From Paenarthrobacter ureafaciens (GTDB lineage Bacteria; Actinomycetota; Actinomycetes; Actinomycetales; Micrococcaceae), in contig NZ_SBHM01000007.1 of NCBI RefSeq assembly GCF_004028095.1, positions 124,001 to 188,000 of the forward strand: a DNA stretch of 64,000 nucleotides, read 5' to 3'. The first letter of the stretch is position 1; each line of letters opens with the position of its first letter. Both the position numbers and the translations under genes were made by a program. The notes beneath the pieces were generated by a model that had not been told where the DNA came from, searched no databases, and saw only the letters and a list, made by a program, of their open reading frames with translations. Shown piece after piece: positions 1-8,228 of this stretch.

Positions 1-57
1 GACTCACTTCCGGCGAGTGCCTCGTTCCTCAGCCCTCACCGTACGTTCATTCCTCGA

Positions 58-486
58 CTATTCGACGGTGATGCCCATGGAGCGGGCAGTGCCGGCGATG
101 ATCTTGGCAGCAGCCGCGATGTCGTTGGCGTTGAGGTCTTCCATCTTGGTGGAAGCAATTTCCTCGACCTGTGCCTGGGTCAGCTTGGCAACCTTGACGG
201 TGTGCGGGGTAGCCGAACCCTTGGCGACGCCTGCAGCCTTCTTGATGAGCTCTGCAGCCGGCGGGGTCTTGGTGATGAAGGTGAAGGAGCGGTCTTCGTA
301 GACCGTGATTTCCACCGGAATGACGTTTCCGCGCTGGGATTCCGTAGCAGCGTTGTACGCCTTGCAGAATTCCATGATGTTGACACCGTGCTGGCCAAGC
401 GCAGGACCGATCGGCGGAGCCGGGTTAGCGGCACCTGCCTGGATCTGCAACTTGATGAGGCCGGTGACCTTCTTCTTGGGAGCCAA
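58..486 (-). CDS. rplK: 50S ribosomal protein L11
   Basis: L11 of the large ribosomal subunit, part of the GTPase-associated centre. The 142-residue product is the normal family length and opens with the typical [18 protein letters not shown], followed by the proline-rich [20 protein letters not shown] segment. The start codon is TTG, preceded on the minus strand by AAGGA seven bases upstream, so the start is well supported although not ATG. It lies downstream of nusG in the conserved secE-nusG-rplK order; rplA would be expected just beyond the left edge. Identity is secure. Confidence 0.98.
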   Translation of the reverse strand: MAPKKKVTGLIKLQIQAGAANPAPPIGPALGQHGVNIMEFCKAYNAATESQRGNVIPVEITVYEDRSFTFITKTPPAAELIKKAAGVAKGSATPHTVKVAKLTQAQVEEIASTKMEDLNANDIAAAAKIIAGTARSMGITVE

Positions 487-561
487 TGTAGGGTCCTTCT
501 CTCAATAGCTTCCTGGGGCACAGGAGCGCGTCCCAGGTTGGTGGCCGCCATGGCAAGGCGA

Positions 562-595
562 CCGGCCGCTACCAAGCCGCTAAGCAGGCGGCCGG
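562..595 (-). other. Inverted repeat between nusG and rplK
   Basis: CCGGCCGC at 562-569 is the exact reverse complement of GCGGCCGG at 588-595, with an 18-base spacer. It sits in the 129-base gap between the nusG stop and the rplK start and has no T-run, so it is more likely a processing or attenuation hairpin than a terminator. It may be chance in GC-rich DNA. Confidence 0.3.
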
Positions 596-615
596 GAGCG
601 AAATCTGTGTATCAG

Positions 616-1443
616 CTAGATCTTGGTGACCTGGTTGAATGCAAGCGTAACCGGGGTTTCGCGCTCGAAGATGGAGACCAGCACCACGAGGGTCTGGGAC
701 TCGGGCTTGATCTCGGAGATCGTTGCCGGAAGGGTTTCGAACGGGCCCTCCTTGACGATGACGGACTCGCCGACTTCGAAGTCCACGGCCACCGGAGCCT
801 GCTGCTGCTTGTTGACCGGCTTGCCCTTCTCAGCCTGTTCTTCTTCGAAGACCGGGGCAAGCATGGAGAAGACCTCGTCAAGGCGGAGCGGAACCGGGTT
901 GTGGGCGTTACCCACAAAGCCCGTGACACCGGGGGTGTGGCGGACGGCGCCCCAGGAAGCGTCGGTCAGGTCCATGCGGACCAGCACGTATCCGGGAATG
1001 CGTACGCGGTTGATGACCTTGCGCTGCGCGTTCTTGATCTCGACGACTTCTTCCATCGGAACCTGGATCTCGAAGATGTAATCTTCCATGTCCAGGGTCT
1101 GGATGCGGGTCTCGAGGTTGGCCTTCACGCGGTTCTCGTAGCCTGCGTAGGAGTGGATGACGTACCAGTCACCTTCCTGGCGGCGCAGCTTGGCCTTGAA
1201 TTCCTCGGCCGGATCAGCCGGGGCGGCGGCAGCGGCAGATTCCAAGGAGACGCCCTCTTCCGAATCGTCTTCTTCGTCTACCTCGGAAGTGGACTCGTCG
1301 TCCACGTCAGCGTCTTCGGATTCGTCGACGTCGGCAGTTTCGGGCGCAGCGGAATCAACCTCGGACTCGTCTGCGGTTACGGCCGCATTCTCTGCGGTCC
1401 CGTCCAGCTCAGTCTCGTTTACCTCGAGCTCCTGCTCAGACAC
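616..1443 (-). CDS. nusG: Transcription termination/antitermination protein NusG
   Basis: NusG binds RNA polymerase and affects elongation, pausing and transcription-translation coupling. The NGN domain starts near [20 protein letters not shown], and the C-terminal KOW domain is seen in [19 protein letters not shown]. The first 90 or so residues are a very acidic, low-complexity extension typical of actinobacterial NusG. I place the start at GTG 1443 (VSEQELEV) because GGAG stands about six bases upstream; an in-frame ATG at 1473 would add ten residues but lacks a good ribosome site. It lies between secE and rplK, as in most bacteria. Confidence 0.96.
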   Translation of the reverse strand: MSEQELEVNETELDGTAENAAVTADESEVDSAAPETADVDESEDADVDDESTSEVDEEDDSEEGVSLESAAAAAPADPAEEFKAKLRRQEGDWYVIHSYAGYENRVKANLETRIQTLDMEDYIFEIQVPMEEVVEIKNAQRKVINRVRIPGYVLVRMDLTDASWGAVRHTPGVTGFVGNAHNPVPLRLDEVFSMLAPVFEEEQAEKGKPVNKQQQAPVAVDFEVGESVIVKEGPFETLPATISEIKPESQTLVVLVSIFERETPVTLAFNQVTKI

Positions 1444-1552
1444 TTGGTCTCCTGCTTCCTCATTGCCTAACATGCCTATTTAAATGGCTCAATTCCGCAA
1501 ACCCCGCAAAATCCCTGAAACCAGGGTTTACGCAGTTTGCGGACAGATCCGC

Positions 1553-1819
1553 TTAGCGGTCCGTGGCGCCTGATCCTCCGAAGACCCAGCTGACTCCGGT
1601 ACCAAAAGCAAGGTCCAGGAGGGTCACGATGAGCATCATGATGGCGACGAACACCAGCACCACGAGCGTGTAGTTGATCAGTTCTTTGCGGGTTGGAGCA
1701 ACGACCTTCTTCAGTTCGCCGATAACCTGGCGGACGAAGAGTGCAATTCGGGCAAAAAAGCCGGAATCGGCTTTCTTGGCGGGGCGGCCCTTTGAGCTGC
1801 TTGCAGCTGTTTCGGTCAC
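1553..1819 (-). CDS. secE: Preprotein translocase subunit SecE
   Basis: Small essential subunit of the SecYEG translocon. It has the usual single-span actinobacterial form: a short charged N-terminus, the amphipathic FFARIALFVRQVIGELKKVV segment with the downstream PTRKELINYT motif, then one membrane helix (LVVLVFVAIMMLIVTLLDLA). I choose GTG 1819 because GAGGA lies just upstream; an upstream GTG at 1834 has no ribosome site. It is the first gene of the minus-strand secE-nusG-rplK series and is preceded by tRNA-Trp. Confidence 0.94.
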   Translation of the reverse strand: MTETAASSSKGRPAKKADSGFFARIALFVRQVIGELKKVVAPTRKELINYTLVVLVFVAIMMLIVTLLDLAFGTGVSWVFGGSGATDR

Positions 1820-1915
1820 CTGATCCTCACTCACCTTGCAAAGTCGTTAGACCCGGCCCTGATCAGAGCCATGGTTGCTGCGCGTGCTCCGGCGTTTCCG
1901 CCGGAACAGCCTGCG

Positions 1916-1988
1916 CAGGGCAGACAGGACTCGAACCTGCAACCTGCGGTTTTGGAGACCGCTGCGCTACCAATTGCGCCACTACCCT
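1916..1988 (-). tRNA. tRNA-Trp (CCA)
   Basis: A 73-base cloverleaf: 7-bp acceptor AGGGTAG/CTGCCCT with discriminator G, D-arm, anticodon loop reading CTCCAAA (anticodon CCA) and T-arm with GGTTCGAGTCC. No 3' CCA is encoded. Its place just upstream of secE is the usual one in actinobacteria. Confidence 0.97.
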
Positions 1989-2240
1989 ATGGATTGAATC
2001 CATGTTTCAGGCCGCACTTCAGCCTGTGGTGCTTTTCAACACCGGTGAACCAGTCTACGCAAGAAATCCGCGATAGTCGAACCGGCTCGATTCGGGGCTC
2101 CAGGGCCGTCCGGGCTTGTGACCAGCAACATCAGTCACAAACTCCAGCAGTCCCCCGGGAGCTCCGCAGAACAGCATAAGGTAGTTTACGTCGAATCCCA
2201 TCATCCAGCCCACGTGCTGCCTGCGAAGAATGGTACTTAG

Positions 2241-3470
2241 ATGTCTGCCGGAACACCTGCCGCCCGCATTTCACAACGAATCTCCGCCATTGCCGAGTCC
2301 GCCACCCTTGCCGTTGATGCCAAGGCCAAGGCGTTGAAGGCCGCGGGCCGCCCCGTCATCGGTTTCGGAGCCGGAGAACCCGATTTTCCCACCCCGGACT
2401 ACATCGTGAAGGCCGCCATTGAAGCTGCCGGCCAGCCGAAGTACCACCGGTACTCCCCCGCTTCCGGACTGCCCGAGCTCAAGAAAGCCATCGCGGACAA
2501 GACGCTGCGCGATTCCGGCTACAAAGTCGACCCGTCCCAGGTCCTTGTGACCAACGGCGGCAAGCAGGCTGTCTACAACACGTTTGCCACGCTGGTTGAT
2601 CCGGGCGACGAGGTCATCATCCCCTCCCCGTTCTGGACCACCTACCCGGAGGCCATCAGGCTCGCCGGCGGCGTCCCGGTAGAGGTCTTCGCAGGACCGG
2701 AGCAGGGCTACCTGGTGACTATTGAGCAGCTTGAGGCCGCCGTCACGGACAAGACCAAGATCCTCCTGTTCGTTTCCCCGTCCAACCCCACGGGCGCCGT
2801 CTACAGCCCGGAGCAGGTAGCAGAGATCGGCAAGTGGGCCGCCTCCAAAGGCCTCTGGGTTGTCACGGACGAGATCTACGAACACCTCACCTACGACGGC
2901 GTGGAATTCACCTCCATCGCTACTGCGGCTCCTGAACTGGGCGACCGCGTAGTCATCCTGAACGGTGTTGCCAAGACCTACGCCATGACCGGATGGCGCG
3001 TGGGCTGGATGATCGGCCCCGCCGACGTCATCAAGGCCGCGACCAACCTGCAGTCCCATGCCACGTCCAACGTCAGCAACATCATGCAGGTGGCCGCAGC
3101 CGCGGCACTTACCGGCCCCTTGACCGCCGTCGACGAGATGAAGGTTGCCTTCGACCGCCGCCGCAAGGCGATTGTGGCCGGCCTGAACGCGATTGAGGGC
3201 GTTGAATGCCCGACGCCGACCGGCGCGTTCTACGTCTACGCAGACGTCCGCGGGCTGCTGGGTAAGGAATTTGACACGGCCAACGGCCCCGTGCGTCCCT
3301 CGACGTCCGCGGAACTGGCCGCGCTGATCCTCGACGAGGTTGAGGTCGCAGTGGTTCCCGGTGAGGCCTTCGGCCCCTCGGGTTACGTCCGGTTGTCCTA
3401 CGCGCTCGGTGACGACGACCTCGCCGAAGGCGTCCGCCGGCTCCAGGAGTTCCTCGGCAAGGCCAAGTAA
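2241..3470 (+). CDS. aspC: PLP-dependent aminotransferase (aspartate aminotransferase type)
   Basis: Class I/II fold-type I aminotransferase of 409 residues, the normal length. Visible landmarks are [15 protein letters not shown] at the N-terminus, the NGGKQAVYN cofactor-phosphate region, [10 protein letters not shown], the VTDEIYEHL aspartate, and the Schiff-base lysine in [17 protein letters not shown]. The AspC name follows from class Ib features and from its conserved neighbourhood next to secE-nusG in actinobacteria; other amino-acid substrates are possible. It reads divergently from tRNA-Trp and ends at a strong hairpin. Confidence 0.9.
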   Translation: MSAGTPAARISQRISAIAESATLAVDAKAKALKAAGRPVIGFGAGEPDFPTPDYIVKAAIEAAGQPKYHRYSPASGLPELKKAIADKTLRDSGYKVDPSQVLVTNGGKQAVYNTFATLVDPGDEVIIPSPFWTTYPEAIRLAGGVPVEVFAGPEQGYLVTIEQLEAAVTDKTKILLFVSPSNPTGAVYSPEQVAEIGKWAASKGLWVVTDEIYEHLTYDGVEFTSIATAAPELGDRVVILNGVAKTYAMTGWRVGWMIGPADVIKAATNLQSHATSNVSNIMQVAAAAALTGPLTAVDEMKVAFDRRRKAIVAGLNAIEGVECPTPTGAFYVYADVRGLLGKEFDTANGPVRPSTSAELAALILDEVEVAVVPGEAFGPSGYVRLSYALGDDDLAEGVRRLQEFLGKAK

Positions 3471-3481
3471 CCCCGCCCCTG

Positions 3482-3527
3482 AACTGAAACGCTCTTCCAC
3501 CGCTGATGGTGGAAGAGCGTTTCAGTT
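3482..3527. terminator. Convergent hairpin terminator
   Basis: A 20-bp uninterrupted stem (3482-3501 with 3508-3527) with a 6-base loop GCTGAT, rich in A at the left foot and T at the right foot. It separates the convergent aminotransferase and LuxR-type regulator genes and can serve both strands. Confidence 0.9.
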
Positions 3528-3594
3528 TAAGGCGTGGGATGTGGAAGATGGTTGGGGAAACACGGGTGGGATGTGGGAGAGCGTTGGGGAGGGG

Positions 3595-4266
3595 TTAGAG
3601 GAGGCGGCGTTCGGCAGCCCACTTGGTGAGCTCGTGGCGGTTTGACAGCTGGAGCTTGCGGAGGACCGCGGAGACATGGGTTTCCACCGTCTTGATGGAG
3701 ATGAAGAGCTCCTTGGCCACCTCTTTGTAGCTGTATCCCCGGGCGATGAGCCGCATGACTTCGAGCTCGCGGGCGGAGAGCTTGTCCAGTTCGTCGTCGG
3801 CAATGTCGGCCGGCGCAGTTCCAAAGGCATCAAGGACAAACCCGGCCAGCCGCGGCGAGAAGACGGCGTCGCCATCGGCAACCCTGATGACGGCGTCGGA
3901 GATCTCGGCACCGGAGATGGTTTTGGTAACGTACCCGCGGGCGCCCGCGCGGATCACGGCCACCACGTCCTCGGCGGCGTCGGAAACGCTCAGGGCCAGG
4001 AAGCTCGTCGTCTTGAGGAGCGCAGCCGAACCCGCAATGACCTCCCTGCCTCCACCGCCCAAGCCCCCTGGCAGGTGGACGTCCAGCAGCACCACTTCGG
4101 GGCGGGTTTCGGCAATCACGGCGATGGCTTGTTCAACCGTGCCGGCCTCCCCCACAACGTCCATGCGCTCGTCCAGGTCAGCTTTGAGACCTGAGCGGAA
4201 AATGGTGTGGTCGTCCACGATCACCACGCGCACGCTCCGCGCGCCGGGCTGGGCAGGGCTGTTCAT
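3595..4266 (-). CDS. LuxR/NarL-family response regulator
   Basis: A receiver domain occupies residues 11-135, with acidic pocket residues in VVIVDDH and the phospho-acceptor Asp62 in VVLLDVHLPGG. A GerE-type helix-turn-helix is at about 160-223 (LSARELEVMRLIARGYSYKEVAKELFIS). It is the partner of the overlapping upstream PspC-histidine kinase: its ATG overlaps the kinase stop by four bases, so the two are co-translated. Targets are unknown; the divergent PspC genes at 5822 are the natural candidates. The 223-residue length is normal for the family. Confidence 0.93.
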   Translation of the reverse strand: MNSPAQPGARSVRVVIVDDHTIFRSGLKADLDERMDVVGEAGTVEQAIAVIAETRPEVVLLDVHLPGGLGGGGREVIAGSAALLKTTSFLALSVSDAAEDVVAVIRAGARGYVTKTISGAEISDAVIRVADGDAVFSPRLAGFVLDAFGTAPADIADDELDKLSARELEVMRLIARGYSYKEVAKELFISIKTVETHVSAVLRKLQLSNRHELTKWAAERRLL

Positions 4267-5696
4267 TGCCGGACCTCTCCGTTCCTTGGTTCGTTGTTCT
4301 CCGCCTCCATGGCGGGCAGCGCCAACCGGACTTCCGTTCCGTTGCCGCTGCTGATGATGGCCGCTGTGCCGCCGTGCCTCCTCATGCGCCCGATGATGGA
4401 CTCCTTGACGCCCATGCGGTCCTCGGGCACGGCGTCGGGATCGAATCCCGGCCCCCGGTCCTTAATGAAGACCTCGGTGTTTCCGGCAGTGCATTCAAGG
4501 TAGACAGACACTGTGCCTCCGCCGTGGCGGGACGCGTTCAACATGGCCTCACGGGCAGCTTGGACCAGTGCCTCGTGCCGCTCGGTCATCTCCGTATCGC
4601 CTACGGTCACCACTTCCACGGGATTGCCCAGAGCGTCTTCCACCTCCGCCGCAACGGCCTTGACCCGCTCTGCGAGGAGCCCGGCTTCCTTGGTGGAATC
4701 GCTGAACAGCCAACTACGCAGTTCACGTTCCTGTGCCCGGGCCAGCCGGACAACGTCCTGCTCCGAACCCGCCCGGCGCTGGATGAGCGCCAAGGTTTGC
4801 AGGACGGAATCGTGGAGGTGCGCGGCGATTTCGGCACGTTCAGTTTCGCGGACACGCCCGGCGCGTTCGGCTTCGAGGTCTTTCCAGAACTTCAAACCCC
4901 ACGGCAGCAGGACCAACACGACTCCCCCAAGGACCGCCACGGAGGCAAGCAGGGCAAGCCACGTCTGCTCCCACGAGCCCGAGCCGGACACCATCACCAG
5001 GACCCCTGCCACCACCAGCGCGAGCCCGGCCGCAAGGCGAACCCATCCGCCTGCCTGATCGGCTTTCGTCTTGTCCACCAATCCGGCCCGGCGGGTCTCA
5101 TCCAGCTGCATCCACGCGATGGAGGCGCCGCCAAGGATTGCTGCGGCCGGGATCAGGGTTCCCAGCGGCACGTCGACACCCAGTTGTTGGGCAATCAGGA
5201 TGGCGGCCACCAGCAGCAGCCCTACCCCAAGAAGAATTTCCTTGCCGTACTGGATCTTCCGGAACGTGAACCACGGCGCCACGGGACTTGCACCGACGCT
5301 CCCCCACTCCCCGGACGGCGGAGTTGCTCGATCGGCACCGGAGGGGGCATCACCGGAGGCTCCGGCGACGTTGCCGGGGGCGCCTGTCCCACGCCCGGTG
5401 AGGGACCCGGCGTCGTAGTTTGTGGCGGGACCGGCGGACGGGCGGCTCACCGCGGGAGCGATGGGCGACGCCGGCCGCTTGGCGTTGCGCCGGGCGTTCT
5501 CATCCGCCGTGGGAACCATGATCCACAGCCACGCGTAGAAGGCCATGCCCGCACCGCCGGCGAAGCTGGCGAGGACCATGGCCAGCCGGACATACTTCAC
5601 CGGCCAGCCCAAGTGTCCGGCGAGTCCGCTGCAGACTCCCGCGATCATGCGGTCGCTGCTGCGGACCAGCGCGGGGCGTTCCAAAGCGGTATCCAT
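4263..5696 (-). CDS. PspC-domain sensor histidine kinase
   Basis: Membrane sensor kinase of 477 residues. An N-terminal PspC domain (about 10-65, RSSDRMIAGVCSGLAGHLG) is followed by a Gly/Pro-rich linker, four or so membrane segments (about 153-265), the HisKA_3 dimerisation box AAHLHDSVLQTLALI with phospho-acceptor His295, and a C-terminal HATPase (REAMLNASRHG N-box, DRGPGFDP G-box). The PspC domain probably senses the envelope directly, since there is no other input domain. It is co-transcribed with the response regulator and divergent from further PspC genes, which suggests an envelope-stress circuit. Confidence 0.92.
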   Translation of the reverse strand: MDTALERPALVRSSDRMIAGVCSGLAGHLGWPVKYVRLAMVLASFAGGAGMAFYAWLWIMVPTADENARRNAKRPASPIAPAVSRPSAGPATNYDAGSLTGRGTGAPGNVAGASGDAPSGADRATPPSGEWGSVGASPVAPWFTFRKIQYGKEILLGVGLLLVAAILIAQQLGVDVPLGTLIPAAAILGGASIAWMQLDETRRAGLVDKTKADQAGGWVRLAAGLALVVAGVLVMVSGSGSWEQTWLALLASVAVLGGVVLVLLPWGLKFWKDLEAERAGRVRETERAEIAAHLHDSVLQTLALIQRRAGSEQDVVRLARAQERELRSWLFSDSTKEAGLLAERVKAVAAEVEDALGNPVEVVTVGDTEMTERHEALVQAAREAMLNASRHGGGTVSVYLECTAGNTEVFIKDRGPGFDPDAVPEDRMGVKESIIGRMRRHGGTAAIISSGNGTEVRLALPAMEAENNEPRNGEVRQ

Positions 5697-5821
5697 GTAT
5701 CAATCCAAACACGGATCGGGGCTCTCAGGGCCCGTAACGGCGGCGCTTCGGGGGTCCCTCAGGGATCATTCAGGGTATCCCCCAATAGAGGACGGAACGG
5801 GCCAGGCGGCAGGATCGAAGT

Positions 5822-7339
5822 ATGAACGCGAACAGCATGAATCCCGAGGATTCCGGAACCCCTGCCGATGCCGGGCGTCCGGGCAACAACGCCCCCGGCG
5901 GTGCCGCCGGATCCGGCCCGGCCGAGGAGCCTTCCGCACGCCCGTACCCCACGGGCAACGCCGGTCCCGGTAGCTGGACTTCCCAGCAGAACTTCTTTGA
6001 CTGGATCCGCAACCAAGGCATCCGCCGCGGCCCGGACCGCTGGATCGGCGGCGTCGCAAGCGGAGTGGCGCACCGGTTCGGCATCGATCCCTTGATTGTC
6101 CGGGGCATCTTCATTGTCCTGGCGCTCTTCGCCGGAGTGGGCGTCCTGCTCTACGGCCTTGCGTGGGCGCTGCTGCCGGAACCTGATGGCCGTATCCACG
6201 TGCAGGAAGCGGCTGCCGGCCGATGGTCCGGCGGCATGACCGGCGCACTGGCAACCTCGATCATCGGCCTGCCGAGCCTGGGACGCGGCTTTTGGGGCTG
6301 GGGTTGGGACGGACTTCCGGGTCTTTTCTGGACGCTGTTCTGGGTGGGCGGCATCGCGTACCTCATCTATTACCTGGTCCAGCGCAACAACAGCCAGAAA
6401 GGCGAATCTCCCATGAACCGGCAAAACTTCGGCGCACCCGCGGCCCCGGCGGCCGGCACCGCAACCCCGGCGTCGACGGGTGGGCCCGCAGGCAGCACCT
6501 ACGGTGCTTCTTCTTCCCAGGCGCCCGCCGGAGCCAACACGGGTGTACCGGTGTACGGACCGGGCAGCTCATCGACGCCGGTGGGCCCCTACAGTCCGTC
6601 GGGCCCCCGTCTTCCCCGCGGCTCCGGCGCCTACGGGCAGCCACCCTATGGTCAGCCGCCCTATGGCTCGGGGCAGGTACAGCCGCCCAAGCCCCCTCGG
6701 CAGAAGGCCAAGGGACCAGGTGCCGCAATCGTGGCAGTCAGTGCCGGAACGGCCCTCCTGGCCGGCGGAACCTTGAAGGCCCTGGACGTCGCCAACGTCA
6801 TCAACCTGGGTAACGCAGCGGACTCCGTGGTGTGGGCCGTGGGTGCGGCCATCCTCGGCCTGGGCATTTTGGTGGCTGGCTTGCGCGGACGGACGTCAGG
6901 TTTTCTGGGATTCCTGGCCGTCGTGGCCTTGGTGGTCGGCGGTATTTTCAACGTCATCCCGCGCAATGGAGACCGCCTTGGCTTCCAAGAGGTCAATTGG
7001 GCTCCGGTCAGCATTGACCAGGCCCGGCAGGGGCTGAACATCACTGCCGCGAACGGCACCGTGGACCTGAGTGACATGAACCTGACGCCGCCGCTCACCA
7101 CGGAAGTCACTGTCCCGGTGGATGCAACCGCCAGCAACATCACCGTCATCATTCCGGACAACGTTCCGGTGGAAGTCCGGGCGGATATGACGTTCGGGAA
7201 CCTCAACGAGCGCGGCGCCGACCGCGGCGGGCGGTTCGAGGACGACCGCTCGACGTACAACACGGACAAACCCGGAGCGAACCTCGTGGTGGAGATCGAT
7301 GGCACGTTCAGCAACGTGACCATCAAGGAAGGAAACTGA
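5822..7339 (+). CDS. PspC-domain membrane protein with C-terminal beta-domain
   Basis: A 505-residue protein. A disordered Gly/Pro/Ala N-terminus leads into a PspC domain (about 65-125, GPDRWIGGVASGVAHRFGIDPLIV), further membrane spans, a long linker with PPYGQPPYGSGQ repeats, three helices (about 300-380) and a C-terminal beta-rich region (VPVEVRADMTFGNLNERG) resembling LiaF/DUF4097-like envelope-stress proteins. A CAGGAT box six bases before the ATG suggests leaderless expression. It is the first gene of a three-gene unit divergent from the PspC kinase. The exact function is unknown; a role in sensing or buffering membrane stress is inferred. Confidence 0.85.
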   Translation: MNANSMNPEDSGTPADAGRPGNNAPGGAAGSGPAEEPSARPYPTGNAGPGSWTSQQNFFDWIRNQGIRRGPDRWIGGVASGVAHRFGIDPLIVRGIFIVLALFAGVGVLLYGLAWALLPEPDGRIHVQEAAAGRWSGGMTGALATSIIGLPSLGRGFWGWGWDGLPGLFWTLFWVGGIAYLIYYLVQRNNSQKGESPMNRQNFGAPAAPAAGTATPASTGGPAGSTYGASSSQAPAGANTGVPVYGPGSSSTPVGPYSPSGPRLPRGSGAYGQPPYGQPPYGSGQVQPPKPPRQKAKGPGAAIVAVSAGTALLAGGTLKALDVANVINLGNAADSVVWAVGAAILGLGILVAGLRGRTSGFLGFLAVVALVVGGIFNVIPRNGDRLGFQEVNWAPVSIDQARQGLNITAANGTVDLSDMNLTPPLTTEVTVPVDATASNITVIIPDNVPVEVRADMTFGNLNERGADRGGRFEDDRSTYNTDKPGANLVVEIDGTFSNVTIKEGN

Positions 7340-7340
7340 C

Positions 7341-7730
7341 ATGAGCACCAACCAACCAGGTGACGCCCGCCCCGCCGGGCCGCTCCCCAAAGAGGCTCTC
7401 CCCCAGGAAACACGTCCCACCGAGCCGATCGCGCGGCCCCGGTTGGAGGAGATTCCGCTGACGCCGCATTTGGAGCCCACCTACCGGATTGAACAGAACG
7501 ACGACGAACCCAAGCAAGCGCGCATCGGCACCGTGGTGTGGGGGTTGATTGTGATCGCCCTGGCCGCCCTGCTCCTGGTTTCCACCATGGGCTGGATCGT
7601 CCTGGACGGAACCTACGTGTTGATCGGCCTGATGATCGGGGCCGGCGCCGCGCTGGTAGTCGGCGGCCTCGTGGCTGCCGGACGGGGGTCGAAGCAAGTG
7701 ACAAAGCAGCACCAACAAGGAAGGCTGTAA
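7341..7730 (+). CDS. Small two-span membrane protein of the PspC locus
   Basis: A 129-residue protein I cannot assign to a named family. It has a hydrophilic N-terminal half rich in Pro and Glu, two hydrophobic helices (VWGLIVIALAALLLVSTMGW and GTYVLIGLMIGAGAALVVGG) and a short basic tail. It starts one base after the upstream PspC gene stop and ends two bases before the next PspC gene, so it is almost certainly translationally coupled and part of the same membrane assembly. Confidence 0.82.
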   Translation: MSTNQPGDARPAGPLPKEALPQETRPTEPIARPRLEEIPLTPHLEPTYRIEQNDDEPKQARIGTVVWGLIVIALAALLLVSTMGWIVLDGTYVLIGLMIGAGAALVVGGLVAAGRGSKQVTKQHQQGRL

Positions 7731-7732
7731 CC

Positions 7733-7981
7733 ATGGACAAGTTCTTCAGCATCGTCAGGGGCTTCGGCCTGAAGCGCGGCCCGCAGCGTTGGTTGGCCGG
7801 CGTCTGTGGAGGCATCGCAGCGAAGCTCAATGTGGACGTAGCGTACGTCCGGGTGGGATTCCTGTTGTTCTGCCTCTTGCCCGGACCGGCCATCATTTTC
7901 TACATCCTCGCGTGGCTGATCCTTCCGGACCAACAGAACCGGATCGCGCTGGAATCGTTCATCAGCCAGCGTTCCCGGTAG
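7733..7981 (+). CDS. Stand-alone PspC-domain protein
   Basis: Only 82 residues, essentially a bare PspC domain: GLKRGPQRWLAGVCGGIAAK, then a short helix and a hydrophobic span (VGFLLFCLLPGPAIIFYILAWLILPD). The ATG has AAGGA ten or so bases upstream and immediately follows the preceding gene; a longer in-frame reading would run through that gene and is not credible. It is the third PspC domain in 4 kb, beside the kinase and the 505-residue protein. Confidence 0.9.
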   Translation: MDKFFSIVRGFGLKRGPQRWLAGVCGGIAAKLNVDVAYVRVGFLLFCLLPGPAIIFYILAWLILPDQQNRIALESFISQRSR

Positions 7982-7984
7982 TAC

Positions 7985-8002
7985 CCCGGCCAGCCGGCCG
8001 GG
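7985..8002 (+). terminator. Possible GC hairpin after the PspC operon
   Basis: A perfect 7-bp stem CCCGGCC/GGCCGGG with loop AGCC begins four bases after the PspC stop. No T-run follows, so it is a weak terminator candidate. Confidence 0.4.
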
Positions 8003-8139
8003 ACAAAGACGGAAAGCGCACTTAGCGGGCTCCGCAACACCTCATTGAATACGAAGAATCGTCCTGCCGGATGCGGGGCGATTCATCGTGTTTTCGGGAG
8101 TGTTTCCAATACCGCACGCCGTGAGTGGAATGTAACCGT

Positions 8140-8175
8140 TTGTGTCCCACCCCACATCCACGACTACAATCGTGG
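8140..8175 (+). promoter_or_regulatory. Putative pfkA promoter with dyad
   Basis: TTGTGT (8140-8145) and TACAAT (8165-8170) form a weakly spaced -35/-10 pair. The -10 lies inside an inverted repeat CCACGA-N6-TCGTGG (8158-8175), which could be an operator or the first hairpin of the leader. The rest of the 247-base gap shows nothing else recognisable. Confidence 0.4.
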
Positions 8176-8228
8176 GGAGCTCAGCGTGGCGCTCGGCAAG
8201 TATTCCTCCAAGCCATGAGTGAGCAAAC

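Noticed and set aside
202..1470. Long open frame on the plus strand opposite rplK and nusG
   Set aside because: It mirrors two unmistakable genes, its protein has no domain-like features, and such antisense frames are common in GC-rich DNA.
2271..3500. A 409-codon minus-strand frame opposite the aminotransferase
   Set aside because: Shadow of a clear PLP enzyme; composition is His/Arg/Gly-rich with no motifs.
4266..5825. A 519-codon plus-strand frame opposite the PspC kinase
   Set aside because: The kinase strand has complete PspC, H-box and ATPase motifs; the opposite frame shows none.
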